From assembly GCA_002071085.1 (NCBI GenBank), contig MWEM01000001.1:1-64000 (forward strand): DNA of 64,000 nt, read 5' to 3'. The stretch's first letter is position 1, and every line of letters begins with the position of its first letter. Shown here piece after piece: positions 52,660 to 62,044 of the stretch. Origin of the DNA: Thermotogota bacterium ADurb.Bin062. GTDB lineage: Bacteria > Thermotogota > Thermotogae > MWEM01. The notes beneath the pieces were generated by a model, which was not told the DNA's origin, did not search any database, and was given only the letters and a program-made list of their open reading frames with translations. Position numbers and translations under genes: made by a program.

Positions 52660-54690
52660 GTGGCGGAAGAGAAAAAGAAGGGTCGAAAAGACGCCGAAAT
52701 GAAGAAATCTCTCGAAGATAAACAGGTGGCGATGAGCGGGGGGAACGAGAGCTCGGAATTTGAAACGGTAAGCGAAGAACAAGTGAAAGCGGTTCTGGCC
52801 CAATACGACCGAGAATCGAATACGAGAGAGTTTACCGGTATTCCGAAATACATCGTTCGATATCTGCTCGTAGGGTTTTCACTATACGGTATTCTTGCGA
52901 ACGTCGTCTTCACTCTCCCAGAACAAATCAAACGGGCGAGCTTCATCGGGATCGTCATCTTTATCGCATTTCTGCTGTTCCCCGCATCGAAGAAAATTAA
53001 AAAACGCGTGAATCGTGTGCCCTGGTACGACTTAGCCCTCGGTATCGTGGGGTTCTGCGCCTTTTTCTACCTGGTCGTCAACTTCCGCACGATAGCCGAT
53101 CGCGCGGGTTTGTTCACACAGACGGACTTGATTTGGGGCGTGATAGGCATCCTGATCGTTTTGGAAATCTGTAGGCGGGCCGTGGGGTTGCCTATCGTCG
53201 TCGTTGTTTCGTGCTTCATCGCTTTCGCTTTTTATTCGGGTTTTTCTTTTAAACGGCTCGTTACCCATCTTTCCTACACTTTGGAAGGGGTCATCGGGAT
53301 ACCGTTAGGAGTTTGTACGACCTTCATCGTTATGTTCATTATGTTCGGCGCCTTCTTGGAAAAGACTGGAGTCGGTCAGTTCTTTATCGACGTATCCAAC
53401 GCCATCGCGGGGTTTGCGAGTGGGGGCCCGGCGAAAGTGGCCGTCATCGCCAGCGCGATGGAAGGGATGGTTTCGGGGAGCTCGGTATCTAACACCGTGG
53501 GCTCGGGGAGTTTCACCATTCCGATGATGAAAAAAATCGGTTATAAACCCGAATTCGCAGCAGCGGTCGAAGCGGCAGCCTCTACCGGCGGACAGATTAT
53601 GCCCCCAATTATGGGAGCCGCAGCGTTCCTGATGGCGGAGATCACGGGTATCCCATACTCAAATATCGTCATTGCAGCTTTTTTACCCGCTGTTCTCTAC
53701 TTCACTGGGATATTTCTGATGATACATTTCGAAGCGAAAAAGTTGGGTCTGAGAGGAATGACCAAGGAAGAGCTGCCAAATTTCTGGAAACTCCTCTTCA
53801 CCAAAGGATTTTTACTCATCCCGCTGTTTGTCATTATGTATTTGATGATGTCCGGCTCCACTCCTACCATGGCGGCGTTTTGGTCGATCGTTTCCGCGAT
53901 CGCGGTCAGTATGGTTCGAAAAGACACCCGCTTAACCCCCAAAAAAGCGGTGGATGCTTTAGAGAACGGGGCGCGTAATACCCTCGGTGTCGCGATCGCT
54001 TGTTCCGCGGCCGGAATCATCATCGGTGTCGTGACCTTGACCGGCGTGGGACTCGATCTCGCGACAGGCCTCTTAACCCTATCTGGCGGGATCACAATTC
54101 TGGCGCTGTTCTTCACCATGCTCGCCTGTATCGTGCTCGGAATGGGTGTTCCCACCACCGCCAACTACGTCATTATGGCCACGATCACCGCTCCCATCGT
54201 CGTGAAATTGGGGGTTCCGCTGATGGCCGCACATATGTTCGTCTTCTATTTCGGAATTGTTGCAGATATTACGCCACCGGTCGCGTTAGCCGCCTACGCG
54301 GGTGCCGCTATCGCCCATTCCAATCCTTTGAATACCGCTATTACGGCGACACGGTTAGCGATCGCGGCTTTCATTATCCCCTATATGTTTGCGTTGAACC
54401 CCGCGATTCTTCTGGGACCGCAATCCTTTTCGACGGTCGCTTCGACCCTGCAAGTGTTGTTTATGATCATCACGTCCTTCGTGGGGATGGTCGCGGTGTC
54501 GGCGGGGATGGAAGGCTACCTGCTCAAAAAAATGCGGGTTTGGGAACGGATCTTGGCGATCGCGGCGGGCTTGCTACTGATCGATCCGGGGCTGGCGACC
54601 GACTTGATCGGTTTTTCTCTTATCGCCTTGGTTATCGTCGTGCAGTACTACGGCTCTCGTTCGAAAGGCCAACCGGTGACGGCTGCCTAA
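52660..54690 (+). CDS. TRAP transporter fused permease (DctQM-type, TAXI family)
   Basis: Inner-membrane protein of 676 residues combining the four-segment DctQ part and the twelve-segment DctM part. A polar N-terminal extension of about 55 residues (KKKGRKDAEMKKS...) precedes the first segment. Motifs of the M part: FGAFLEKTGVGQFFIDVSNA, EGMVSGSSVSNTVGSGSFTIP, TGGQIMPPIMGAAAF, and MGVPTTANYVIMATITAP. GTG 52660 follows GGAGGTG. With the genes at 51096 and 52049 it forms a sodium- or proton-driven uptake system. The operon ends at repeat locus 10. Confidence 0.93.
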   Translation: MAEEKKKGRKDAEMKKSLEDKQVAMSGGNESSEFETVSEEQVKAVLAQYDRESNTREFTGIPKYIVRYLLVGFSLYGILANVVFTLPEQIKRASFIGIVIFIAFLLFPASKKIKKRVNRVPWYDLALGIVGFCAFFYLVVNFRTIADRAGLFTQTDLIWGVIGILIVLEICRRAVGLPIVVVVSCFIAFAFYSGFSFKRLVTHLSYTLEGVIGIPLGVCTTFIVMFIMFGAFLEKTGVGQFFIDVSNAIAGFASGGPAKVAVIASAMEGMVSGSSVSNTVGSGSFTIPMMKKIGYKPEFAAAVEAAASTGGQIMPPIMGAAAFLMAEITGIPYSNIVIAAFLPAVLYFTGIFLMIHFEAKKLGLRGMTKEELPNFWKLLFTKGFLLIPLFVIMYLMMSGSTPTMAAFWSIVSAIAVSMVRKDTRLTPKKAVDALENGARNTLGVAIACSAAGIIIGVVTLTGVGLDLATGLLTLSGGITILALFFTMLACIVLGMGVPTTANYVIMATITAPIVVKLGVPLMAAHMFVFYFGIVADITPPVALAAYAGAAIAHSNPLNTAITATRLAIAAFIIPYMFALNPAILLGPQSFSTVASTLQVLFMIITSFVGMVAVSAGMEGYLLKKMRVWERILAIAAGLLLIDPGLATDLIGFSLIALVIVVQYYGSRSKGQPVTAA

Positions 54691-54714
54691 TAAACGAGTC
54701 ACGAAAAAGAATGC

Positions 54715-55562
54715 CCTTGGGGCGTATCGCGAGACTTCGTGGGCTTCCGAAGTCAGCCCGCTGGTTACCCCGCGATAACCCACGCGAGCATCGCGGCGTA
54801 AGCACCCCTTCTTTTCGCGACGGCGCGATACACTTTTGTGCTTGTTTTGAAAAACAGGGTTCGCACAGAGGGCACAGAGAGCACAGAGAGAGCAAGGATC
54901 GGGGCGTAAGCGCCCCTTCTTTTCGCGACGGCGTGATACGCTTTTGTGCTTGTTTTGAAAAACAGGGTTCGCACAGAGGACACAGAGAGCACAGAGAGAG
55001 CAAGCATCGCGGCGTAAGCGCTTCTTCATTTCGCGACGGCGCGATACGCTTTCGTACCTGTCTTGTAAAACAGAGTTCGCACTGAGGACACAGAGAGCAC
55101 AGAGAGAGCAAGCATCGAGGCGTAAGAGCCCCTTCTTTTCGCGACGGCGCGATACGCTTTTGTCCCTGTCTTGTAAAACAGGGTTCGCACAGAGGACACA
55201 GAGAGCACAGAGAGAGCAAGCATCGCGGCGTAAGCGCCCCTTTTTTCGCGACGCCGAGATACGCTTGGGGGTGCCCTGGGCACGCCGATTTTTAGTTGGC
55301 CTGTCTCTAAAATAAAAGACAGGAGAGAGCGCATCGCTGGATTTCGTTAGTATCGCGAGACTTCGTGGGTTTCCGAAGTCTGCCCGCTGGTTACCCCACT
55401 ATAACCCCACGCGGCCATCGCGGCGTAAGCGCCCCTTCTTTTCGAGACGGCGCGATACGCTTCTGAGAAAGTCAAAGATGCGTATCGCGAGACTTCGTGG
55501 GCTTCCGAAGTCAGCCCTTTGGTTACCCCGCGATGAACATTTTAGTTATGCACCCCAAAACT
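54715..55562. repeat. Dispersed modular repeat, locus 10
   Basis: Fills the 54691-55587 gap. Order: GACTTCG/CGAAGTC with GGTTACCCCGCGATAACCC, the 108-bp tandem array (listed separately), a GGCACGCCGATTTTTAGTTG variant, a second GACTTCG/CGAAGTC module, another ATCGCGGCGTAAGCG (55418), and a final GACTTCG module ending GCGATGAACATTTTAGTTAT. No real gene is seen despite long open frames. Confidence 0.8.
54790..55265. repeat. Tandem array, 108-bp period, about 4.4 units
   Basis: The ATCGCGGCGTAAGCG start of the unit recurs at 54790, 54898, 55006, 55114 and 55222, an exact 108-bp period. Each unit carries CCCCTTCTTTTCGCGACGGC, a TTTTGTGCTTGTTTTG-like link, AACAGGGTTCGCACAGAGG and ACAGAGAGCACAGAGAGAGC. 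Because 108 is a multiple of three, open frames of about 36 codons per unit persist on both strands. Confidence 0.9.
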
Positions 55563-55587
55563 TGAACCACAGCGATGCCTTTCCTTA

Positions 55588-57288
55588 TTAGGGCGCATAA
55601 ATGTACTCGGTCACCTCGACCAAAACCCCTCTCGAGTTGAAAAGGCTCATCTGTACCGGTTCGCCGGTTGTCGCGTAATCGAAGGTCTGCACCCATTTGA
55701 CTTCAGTTCCTTCTTTGATCTCGATTCGCGTGATACGGTTTTCCGCATCGTAAGCGTAGAAGGTTTGCCGGACACGTTTACCCGAGGCGTCATACCCGTC
55801 CGCGCGCTTCAACAGCCCGCCTTCGTGGAAACACTCTTCCATATAGTTTAATGCGCCTTTTGCGTCGTACACCTTCACACGTACCGTTTGACCTTCGGGG
55901 TTCTTTTCTATCCTCTGTTTGGCTTTTAGCGTCTGCCCTTCGCGAAACTCGATCGTGACCGTTCCTCGTTCGCTGTAGTCATACGTCTCCGTCCTCTCCC
56001 CGCTCGATGGACCTTGGGACCGCACCCGAAGGGGCCGGCCCTCTTCGTCGTACGTGTAGGCTGAAGTCTCCAACACCGCTCCCTGCGCGTCGACGACCTC
56101 CAACACGGCTACCTTCCCCGATACGTCATAAGAGTAACGTATCTTCAGGTCGTTTTCCGGGTTGTCTACTACTTTGCGACGCTCTTCCAGCACTCGTTTC
56201 GGGCTGGTCGTCGGAGTGGCTTCGGCGCCATCGCTCTCGTCTAATACCTTTTCCGAAGGCGGGGTCGTTGTGAGCGTCAAACGCAGGTTCTCCTCGGTCA
56301 ATCGGGCGTTCTCGCTCTGTAACTTCACGATCCGTTCGGCCTGTCTTTCCACTTCTTTAGTCAGCCCCGAGGTTTGGACCTCCCGAAAGGACAACAGCTG
56401 ATTCAGTCGGAGAATATCGGATTCCTTATCCGCAAGCGCCGATTCTAATTGTTTGATACGCAGGCCGGCCTCCCACAACTGCCTCCCTAGGTCTTCGAAG
56501 GCTTCTCTCTCAACGCGAATTTGATCTTCCTTGCGAATCCTCGAGGTTTCGGAAGCCTCATAGGTCGCGACTGTCTCTTCAAGGGTCCGAAGCCGTTGGA
56601 AAAGTTGGTCGTTCAGCGTGGCCAACTGTAAAATCGTCTGGGATCGATCGGCCAGCTCCTTTTTAATTTGTTGCAGTTGAGTTTCTAAGGCCTTATCTTG
56701 ACGCTGTTGCACCAGAAGGATAGCGGCGTCCTCCGCCGCTATCCTCGCGAGCTCTTCAGGCTTTACGCCCGGTAGTTCGAGACCTCCCGGGTTGGCCAAC
56801 GGATCGACTGCCTTCTGGAGGCGATTCGTCTCATAAGATAGGTCGAAGATCAGACGGATAAAACCCTGCGTTTCAGGTCGCAATTCAGATAGAAGATAGA
56901 ACGGGAGCGTGGAGGCGTCGGCGACCAACCAACCGTAGACCGCTCCGGTCTCAGGATCGCTCAACCCGTCACCCGAAAACAACAGCCTTACCTGGCCAAA
57001 ACCGGAAGCTTGGAACAGAGAGCGTATGTCCGAGGCGTAATCGGCGAGGCTTGTAAAGCCGTCCGAGAACGAAAACGCTTCGGTAAAAACCGTGAGGGTG
57101 TTCTTGGATAGGTCCAGCTGGACTCGATGGGAGTAGCGGCCGTGAAAGGCAAAACTCCTCCAAGGATAGTCGTAGGCTATCTTATATCCCGCCTTCTCCC
57201 AATGGGTCGTTATACGCTCGGCAAGGGGATGCCCGCAAAGGATGATCGGGATCAGGAACACACACAAAAAAACGCAGGCTTGTTTCAT
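55588..57288 (-). CDS. Exported coiled-coil protein with C-terminal YD/RHS-like repeats
   Basis: Protein of 566 residues that I do not recognise as a whole. Signal peptide about 1-20 (MKQACVFLCVFLIPIILC). A globular region to about 180 (HGRYSHRVQLDLSKNTLTVF...). A coiled coil from about 195 to 345 (QQRQDKALETQLQQIKKELA and similar heptads). A Thr/Pro/Ser linker. Then about 190 residues of repeats of the kind YTYDEEGRPLRVRSQ, YDYSERGTV, VYDAKGALNY and FYAYDAENRITRI, like YD/RHS repeats on bacterial surface proteins. ATG 57288 follows AAGAAGGTG. Likely periplasmic or surface-exposed. Divergent from the barrel gene. Confidence 0.8.
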   Translation of the reverse strand: MKQACVFLCVFLIPIILCGHPLAERITTHWEKAGYKIAYDYPWRSFAFHGRYSHRVQLDLSKNTLTVFTEAFSFSDGFTSLADYASDIRSLFQASGFGQVRLLFSGDGLSDPETGAVYGWLVADASTLPFYLLSELRPETQGFIRLIFDLSYETNRLQKAVDPLANPGGLELPGVKPEELARIAAEDAAILLVQQRQDKALETQLQQIKKELADRSQTILQLATLNDQLFQRLRTLEETVATYEASETSRIRKEDQIRVEREAFEDLGRQLWEAGLRIKQLESALADKESDILRLNQLLSFREVQTSGLTKEVERQAERIVKLQSENARLTEENLRLTLTTTPPSEKVLDESDGAEATPTTSPKRVLEERRKVVDNPENDLKIRYSYDVSGKVAVLEVVDAQGAVLETSAYTYDEEGRPLRVRSQGPSSGERTETYDYSERGTVTIEFREGQTLKAKQRIEKNPEGQTVRVKVYDAKGALNYMEECFHEGGLLKRADGYDASGKRVRQTFYAYDAENRITRIEIKEGTEVKWVQTFDYATTGEPVQMSLFNSRGVLVEVTEYIYAP

Positions 57289-57510
57289 AAAACACCTTCT
57301 TAAGCGAGGTTTAGTTACCCGTAGACGATTCATTATTCTAAGGAAACGCGCTTTCTTCCTATCGGGCGCTCAAGCCTCCTCGAATGAAGGAAAGGTCGCG
57401 CAGCCCATAGAAAAACAAAGAGGACCCCGGAAAAAAACGGTGTCACTTTTATACGCCGGGCCTAAGGATCGTGTGCGCCTTTTTCAAGAAGGGTGGGGTA
57501 TAATAATCCT

Positions 57511-58377
57511 ATGATTAGAAAAGCGATAACGAGGGTTCTGATACTGCTCTTGTTTCTCAGCGCCGGGTTCGGTGCAGGGCAGATTATACGCAATATCAAC
57601 ATCTTGGGGAACTTGAACCCGCTACTCCCGTTCTCTTTCACTTACGACTACACCATTCCGTCGGAATGGCAGGTGGAATTGTTTTTAGGCACGACGCTGA
57701 ATCCGCGGCAGCTTTCTGCCGCTTTCAGCCAAGCGGCCACAGGCACCTTCATCACGTCGGGCGAAATAGGGTTGAAATTCGGGTTACCCGGTGACGTGAT
57801 CCTCTTCGCCGGATGGCCTTGGCTGGGGGCCATCTTTTCGGTTCAAGAGACCCTTTGGATGCCCGAATTGGATTTTTCGGCGCTGGTTCCCATCACCTTG
57901 GGCGTTTTTAGCGGTAGCGCCTATTCCGAAAGCTTTTCTTTCAACGCCGTCTTGAAAAAAAGCCTGCGGCCCGTTCGTTTCAGCGGCGGGTTCAACTTCT
58001 TGACCTCCCCTCAGTTTTCGAGCGGTGAGTTTGACGATGAGGTCTTCGAGGTTGGGCAGGGATACCTCGGCCTCGGTTTGGAATGGGCTATCAATCCCTA
58101 TATTCGGTTGTTGGGGGAGTTTCGATACCAGTTCATTTCGGTCCTGTTCGACACCTACTCCGACTTGAAGTTCGAGATGTTCCCCGCCTATTCCAACCAA
58201 GTATTGGGAATCGGGTTCGAGTACATCCTGGACTTCCCTCTGTTTTTGATGAAGGCGACGGCGGGTTATGCGGTCAAACTGGGATTGTTCGATCCGGAAA
58301 TCGGGGTCACATACGGCACCCACGCGATCCACGTCGGGGTCTCCTTTTTGTTTCCTTTTCCGTGGAGGACTCCTTAG
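57511..58377 (+). CDS. Probable outer-membrane beta-barrel protein
   Basis: Exported protein of 288 residues with a signal peptide (about 1-22). The body is made of alternating amphipathic strands rich in F, Y, G and S (for example YSESFSFNAVLKKSLRPVRFSGGFNF and YIRLLGEFRYQFISVLFD) and the chain ends in an aromatic strand (IHVGVSFLFPFPWRTP). This is typical of barrels of about ten to twelve strands, though no family was recognised. The ATG lies only 7 bp after a TATAAT (57499-57504), so the mRNA may be leaderless; GTG 57493 is an alternative but overlaps the TATAAT and has no spaced ribosome site. Confidence 0.7.
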   Translation: MIRKAITRVLILLLFLSAGFGAGQIIRNINILGNLNPLLPFSFTYDYTIPSEWQVELFLGTTLNPRQLSAAFSQAATGTFITSGEIGLKFGLPGDVILFAGWPWLGAIFSVQETLWMPELDFSALVPITLGVFSGSAYSESFSFNAVLKKSLRPVRFSGGFNFLTSPQFSSGEFDDEVFEVGQGYLGLGLEWAINPYIRLLGEFRYQFISVLFDTYSDLKFEMFPAYSNQVLGIGFEYILDFPLFLMKATAGYAVKLGLFDPEIGVTYGTHAIHVGVSFLFPFPWRTP

Positions 58378-58437
58378 AGAGAATAGACGCGAATCCCGAT
58401 CTTTCCGCGGCCATTCGCGCTCGTTTGGAGGCACAAG

Positions 58438-59766
58438 ATGAAGGATCAGCTTTATCACGATTTTTATATCTTCACCGGGAAATCCCCCCATGACTACTTC
58501 CGAGGAAGCCTCTGGGTTCGTGGCGGGCGTATCGTCAACGTTTTCCGTTCAGATGAGGACATACCAAACCTTCCTTGGTCCTCGAAGATGGAGGGAGAGG
58601 GGAAGATCTTGCTTCCGGGAATGATCAACGCCCATACCCACTGTTATTCGGCCTTCGCTTGTGGCCTCTCGGTTCACCCATTTCGTCCCACCTCGTTCAA
58701 AGAGATGTTGGAGCAACTCTGGTGGAAACTGGATCGCGCGTTGCTTTCCGAAGACGTGTATTGGAGCGCGCGGGTCTCAGCGTTACGCTCGATCGACCAC
58801 GGGGTGACGACGTTCATCGACCATCATGCGAGTCCCTATTGCGTACGCGGAGCTGGTGCTCTGTTGTCGCGGGCGCTAATCGAGGAGTCGGGTATGCGCG
58901 CGGTCTTATCGGTCGAAACCAGTGATCGGGACGGCGCGAAAATACGTGACCTCGAAATTGAAGAAAACTTGGCGTTGATGGAAGAAAAGGAAAAGCACCC
59001 GGGTAAGATGGGCGCTTTGTTCGGGTTACACGCGTCTTTCACGTTAGAAGAGGACACGTTGCGACGAGTCGGCTCGTGGGATTTTCCGGTCCACATTCAT
59101 ATCGGAGAAGGGGACGAGGACGGGAAACTGCACGAAGAAAAATATGGATGTTCCGCGTTCGAACGCCTTCAGAGGTACCACATCTGTAAAGCGAACTCAT
59201 TGCTCGTTCACGGAATACGCCTCAGTCACAAGGATATCGATGAGATAGCGGGCACGGCCTGTCGTGTCGCCTTCAATCCCCAATCGAACCAGAACAACGG
59301 GGCCGGGTTGCCTGCCTACGCGCGCTTCAAGGCGCGTGGAATACCGGTTCTTTTAGGTAACGACGGATTCGGGTACGATTTTTCGCGAGACGTTCGCTCT
59401 CTTCTGATCACCCAGCATCACGTTACGCAAAGCCCTTTGGGCTTTTCTTTGGACGACCTGTTTCAAGTGGTGTTCCGGAATAACGCCGAGTATGCCAGCG
59501 CCCTTTTGGGTGAGCGGGTGGGAGTGATCGAGGAAGGCGCCGCCGCCGATTTTATCACCTATCGCTATAAACCATTCACACCGATCGATGAAAATAATTT
59601 CCTGGGCCACTGGTTCTTCGGGATTCTGGAAAACGGGAAGCCGGAAGAGGTCGTAATCGACGGGAAGGCGTTGAAACTGGGCGGCGTTTTGCAAGGACCG
59701 GCCGATGACGCGATGAGAACGGCCCAAAGCGTCGCAAGAAAACTATGGGAACGCCTGAACAATTAG
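58438..59766 (+). CDS. Amidohydrolase, SsnA / chlorohydrolase-like
   Basis: Metal-dependent deaminase or hydrolase of 442 residues. The first metal motif is INAHTHCYSAFACGL, later ligands include VHIHIGEGD and LLVHGIRLS, and the final aspartate is in LLGNDGFGYDFSRD. The frame and the FKEMLEQLWWKLDRALLSEDVYWSA segment are typical of SsnA-type proteins, which in several anaerobes accompany selenium-dependent hydroxylases and purine degradation. No such partner is adjacent here. ATG follows TTTGGAGGC. It is separated from the barrel gene by 60 bp. Confidence 0.87.
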   Translation: MKDQLYHDFYIFTGKSPHDYFRGSLWVRGGRIVNVFRSDEDIPNLPWSSKMEGEGKILLPGMINAHTHCYSAFACGLSVHPFRPTSFKEMLEQLWWKLDRALLSEDVYWSARVSALRSIDHGVTTFIDHHASPYCVRGAGALLSRALIEESGMRAVLSVETSDRDGAKIRDLEIEENLALMEEKEKHPGKMGALFGLHASFTLEEDTLRRVGSWDFPVHIHIGEGDEDGKLHEEKYGCSAFERLQRYHICKANSLLVHGIRLSHKDIDEIAGTACRVAFNPQSNQNNGAGLPAYARFKARGIPVLLGNDGFGYDFSRDVRSLLITQHHVTQSPLGFSLDDLFQVVFRNNAEYASALLGERVGVIEEGAAADFITYRYKPFTPIDENNFLGHWFFGILENGKPEEVVIDGKALKLGGVLQGPADDAMRTAQSVARKLWERLNN

Positions 59767-60090
59767 TTCGGTTACCTTAAAAACTGTGAAAATCGAGACG
59801 AATTCGAAGAAAACCGGCGATTTCGCCACCATTTCGATGTTAGTCTTGCTTTGTTTTCGCTTATCGGGTTCGGCATAAGTTGACAGTGGAACGGAACTAT
59901 GATACTCTAGACAGGACTGGGGTTCTTAACATAAAATGGGAGAATTCCGCGGAAAAACCGCGAATACGCTGAGCCCCTTATGAAATAGCGGCCCAGATAT
60001 ACCTTCGACCACTATACTCGTTCCTTCTCTCGAAATAACGTCGTGCTCGATCTGGAAAAAAGTCACTTTTATCATTATAAGGAGGTTAGT
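59767..60090 (+). other. Intergenic region with promoter and compact structured leader
   Basis: TTGACA (59880-59885), 17 bp, TACTCT (59903-59908) drives the downstream operon, leaving a leader of about 175 nt. In it a 7-bp stem GGGGTTC/GAGCCCC (59919-59925 with 59971-59977, one G-U pair) encloses a hairpin CGCGG-AAAAA-CCGCG (59948-59962). No gene is seen. Confidence 0.6.
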
Positions 60091-60705
60091 ATGCGAAAAC
60101 TAGGATGGATTGTGGTACTCGTAATGGTCTTGATATCCAGCAGCATGACCTTTGCGTACACGGGCGTTGACCCGTTGAACCTGCCCGTGACTTTTCTGTT
60201 GACGAACGCGGGTCAAGGGACGGGTCGCAAGATGATGGAGGCGCAATTCTTGGCGACCAAGACCTTCAAGAAGAGCGTCGATTTCATTTCCAACGCCGAA
60301 CCGGGGAGAGATAACACCTTCGAAGTGGACTTCACCGACGAACAAGGAAATATGGTCAAAGCCGTTGTTGCCGCGATCGGCTCTACCGCTAAGGGGTTGG
60401 GCGCGTCCGGCATCACGATCGACGACGAGATCGCCCGTCTGAACAAGATGATTGAAGCGATCAAGAAGTATAACCTAATGTTGATCGCGATCCACATCGA
60501 GGGTCAAGTACGTCGCGGAGACAGCGCGAACGAGCGTTCTATCGACGCGATTGCCCCATTTGCAGATTACATCGTTGTGACGAAAGACAGTGACTTCGAC
60601 GGCAAATTCACCAAGCTCGCCAAAGAGAAGAACATACCGTTAACTATTCTCGACAATCAGCTGGAAATCCAAAAGGTCATCAGAATCTGGTACGAAAACA
60701 AATAG
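60091..60705 (+). CDS. Exported DUF6305-like protein
   Basis: Protein of 204 residues with a signal peptide (about 1-23, ending SSMTFA). The segment PVTFLLTNAGQGTGRKMMEA resembles the opening of DUF6305 proteins, and the rest reads like a small Rossmann-type domain (VKAVVAAIGSTAKGLGASGI, LMLIAIHIEG, DYIVVTKDSDFDG). ATG follows AAGGAGG. First gene of an operon with a DctM-like permease, so it may be a periplasmic accessory or binding component. The function is unknown and the family call is from memory of the pattern. Confidence 0.7.
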   Translation: MRKLGWIVVLVMVLISSSMTFAYTGVDPLNLPVTFLLTNAGQGTGRKMMEAQFLATKTFKKSVDFISNAEPGRDNTFEVDFTDEQGNMVKAVVAAIGSTAKGLGASGITIDDEIARLNKMIEAIKKYNLMLIAIHIEGQVRRGDSANERSIDAIAPFADYIVVTKDSDFDGKFTKLAKEKNIPLTILDNQLEIQKVIRIWYENK

Positions 60706-60732
60706 TTTTTTCCATCGGGGGAGGAATCGACT

Positions 60733-62028
60733 GTGTATGGAAGCACAATATTCACAGCAATAGTAATCGTCGTTGTCTTCGCCCTCTCGAGCTGGAAGCT
60801 TAAATCGACCGAGTTCTCGATTTTTCTGGCGGCCGTAGCCGGAGCGATTGCAGGCGGATTTGGTTTCCCTGTTCGGCTGCTTGTAGAAGGGTGGTTCACC
60901 TATTTCGATGTGGCGTTGATCTTCGTCACCGCGTCCATTTTCATCAACATGTACACGGAAACGGGGGCGATGGACGCGTTGATACGCAAATTGGTAGAAA
61001 ATTTCTTCAATCACAAATGGATCATGATGGTCTTTATGGCCATCCTGATGATCATCCCCGGGGCCTTAACCGGCGCGGGCAGCGTGTCGATCTTTGTCGT
61101 CGGCGGCTTAGTGACCACCGTTTTGACCTATATGGGCCTATCCAAAGGCAAGATCGTTGGCTTCATCTACGTCTTCGCGATGCTGGCGGCCGCCGCGCCT
61201 CCGATCAACCTTTGGGCGATGCTGATGACCGCGCAGGCGAACATGCCGTACGTGGGGTTCGACGTGGTGCTCATCGTTCCTATAGCGATCATCGCGGCCT
61301 TCGCTATCATTTGGTTTGGCCGTGGGTCGAAACCGAAGAGCAAGAAGGAAGTCTTGGCCAATTTACCCAAACCTGTCGAGAAGATGAATTGGGTCAGGAT
61401 CCTAACCCCTCTACTCGTCTTGGTGGTCTTGATTCTTCTCCAAAAGTACGCCGCGTTCTACATCCCCGTACTCGGTTTGCCGTTGACCTTCGTTCTTTCT
61501 GCGATCGCCGTTTTACTCGTTAATCCGAAAAAGACTTCGTTCAAGCGATGGATGACGGTGATTTCGAACACGATGGAGCAGGTTTTCCCGCTGTTGGCGA
61601 CGGTTATCAGTGTCGGGGCCCTCGTCAATATCCTGACCGGAACAGGGGTGCGAGGTCTGATCGCCATCACCTTCGTCACCCTTCCTTTAGGTTTGATCTA
61701 CGCGTTGGCTTTGCTGTTCACACCTTTCGCGCAAGGTTCTTTGAGTTATGGAAGCGCGGTCATCCTCGGCACGCCGATCATCTTCTTGTTCAACAATCTC
61801 GGGTTCAATGTCACCGTGGTAACGGCTGCGTTGAGCTTGATGTTCCCGTTGGGAGACTGCCTGCCGCCTTCCCGTATCGTCGGCCGATTGAGCATTGAAG
61901 CGGTGCAGTACGAAGGGAGTTATATGTCGTTTTTGAAAGAGATTATGGTTCCGGCTTTCTTTATGGCAGCGGTCGCGCTGATAATGTTTATCTTCCCCAA
62001 CCAACTGAGCTTTTTAGTTGTTTATTGA
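60733..62028 (+). CDS. DctM-like / ion-transporter-superfamily permease
   Basis: Inner-membrane protein of 431 residues with about twelve hydrophobic segments. It has two copies of a re-entrant pattern typical of TRAP large permeases and citrate-type transporters (GALTGAGSVSIFVVGGL in the first half; GSLSYGSAVILGTP and MFPLGDCLPPSRIVGR in the second). GTG 60733 follows GGGGAGGAA. A TRAP-like system would need a small DctQ subunit; the next gene, a 57-residue membrane protein, may play that part. Likely substrates are acids or acylated amino acids, given the hydrolases downstream. Confidence 0.85.
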   Translation: MYGSTIFTAIVIVVVFALSSWKLKSTEFSIFLAAVAGAIAGGFGFPVRLLVEGWFTYFDVALIFVTASIFINMYTETGAMDALIRKLVENFFNHKWIMMVFMAILMIIPGALTGAGSVSIFVVGGLVTTVLTYMGLSKGKIVGFIYVFAMLAAAAPPINLWAMLMTAQANMPYVGFDVVLIVPIAIIAAFAIIWFGRGSKPKSKKEVLANLPKPVEKMNWVRILTPLLVLVVLILLQKYAAFYIPVLGLPLTFVLSAIAVLLVNPKKTSFKRWMTVISNTMEQVFPLLATVISVGALVNILTGTGVRGLIAITFVTLPLGLIYALALLFTPFAQGSLSYGSAVILGTPIIFLFNNLGFNVTVVTAALSLMFPLGDCLPPSRIVGRLSIEAVQYEGSYMSFLKEIMVPAFFMAAVALIMFIFPNQLSFLVVY

Positions 62029-62044
62029 TCGGGGGGGCTGAAAA

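Noticed and set aside
54632-55219. Long open reading frame on the minus strand (about 195 codons) and a plus-strand frame across the same DNA, giving a 36-residue repeat protein
   Set aside because: The frames exist because the tandem period (108 bp) is a multiple of three. They run on both strands, have no ribosome binding sites, and continue into the adjacent gene antisense.
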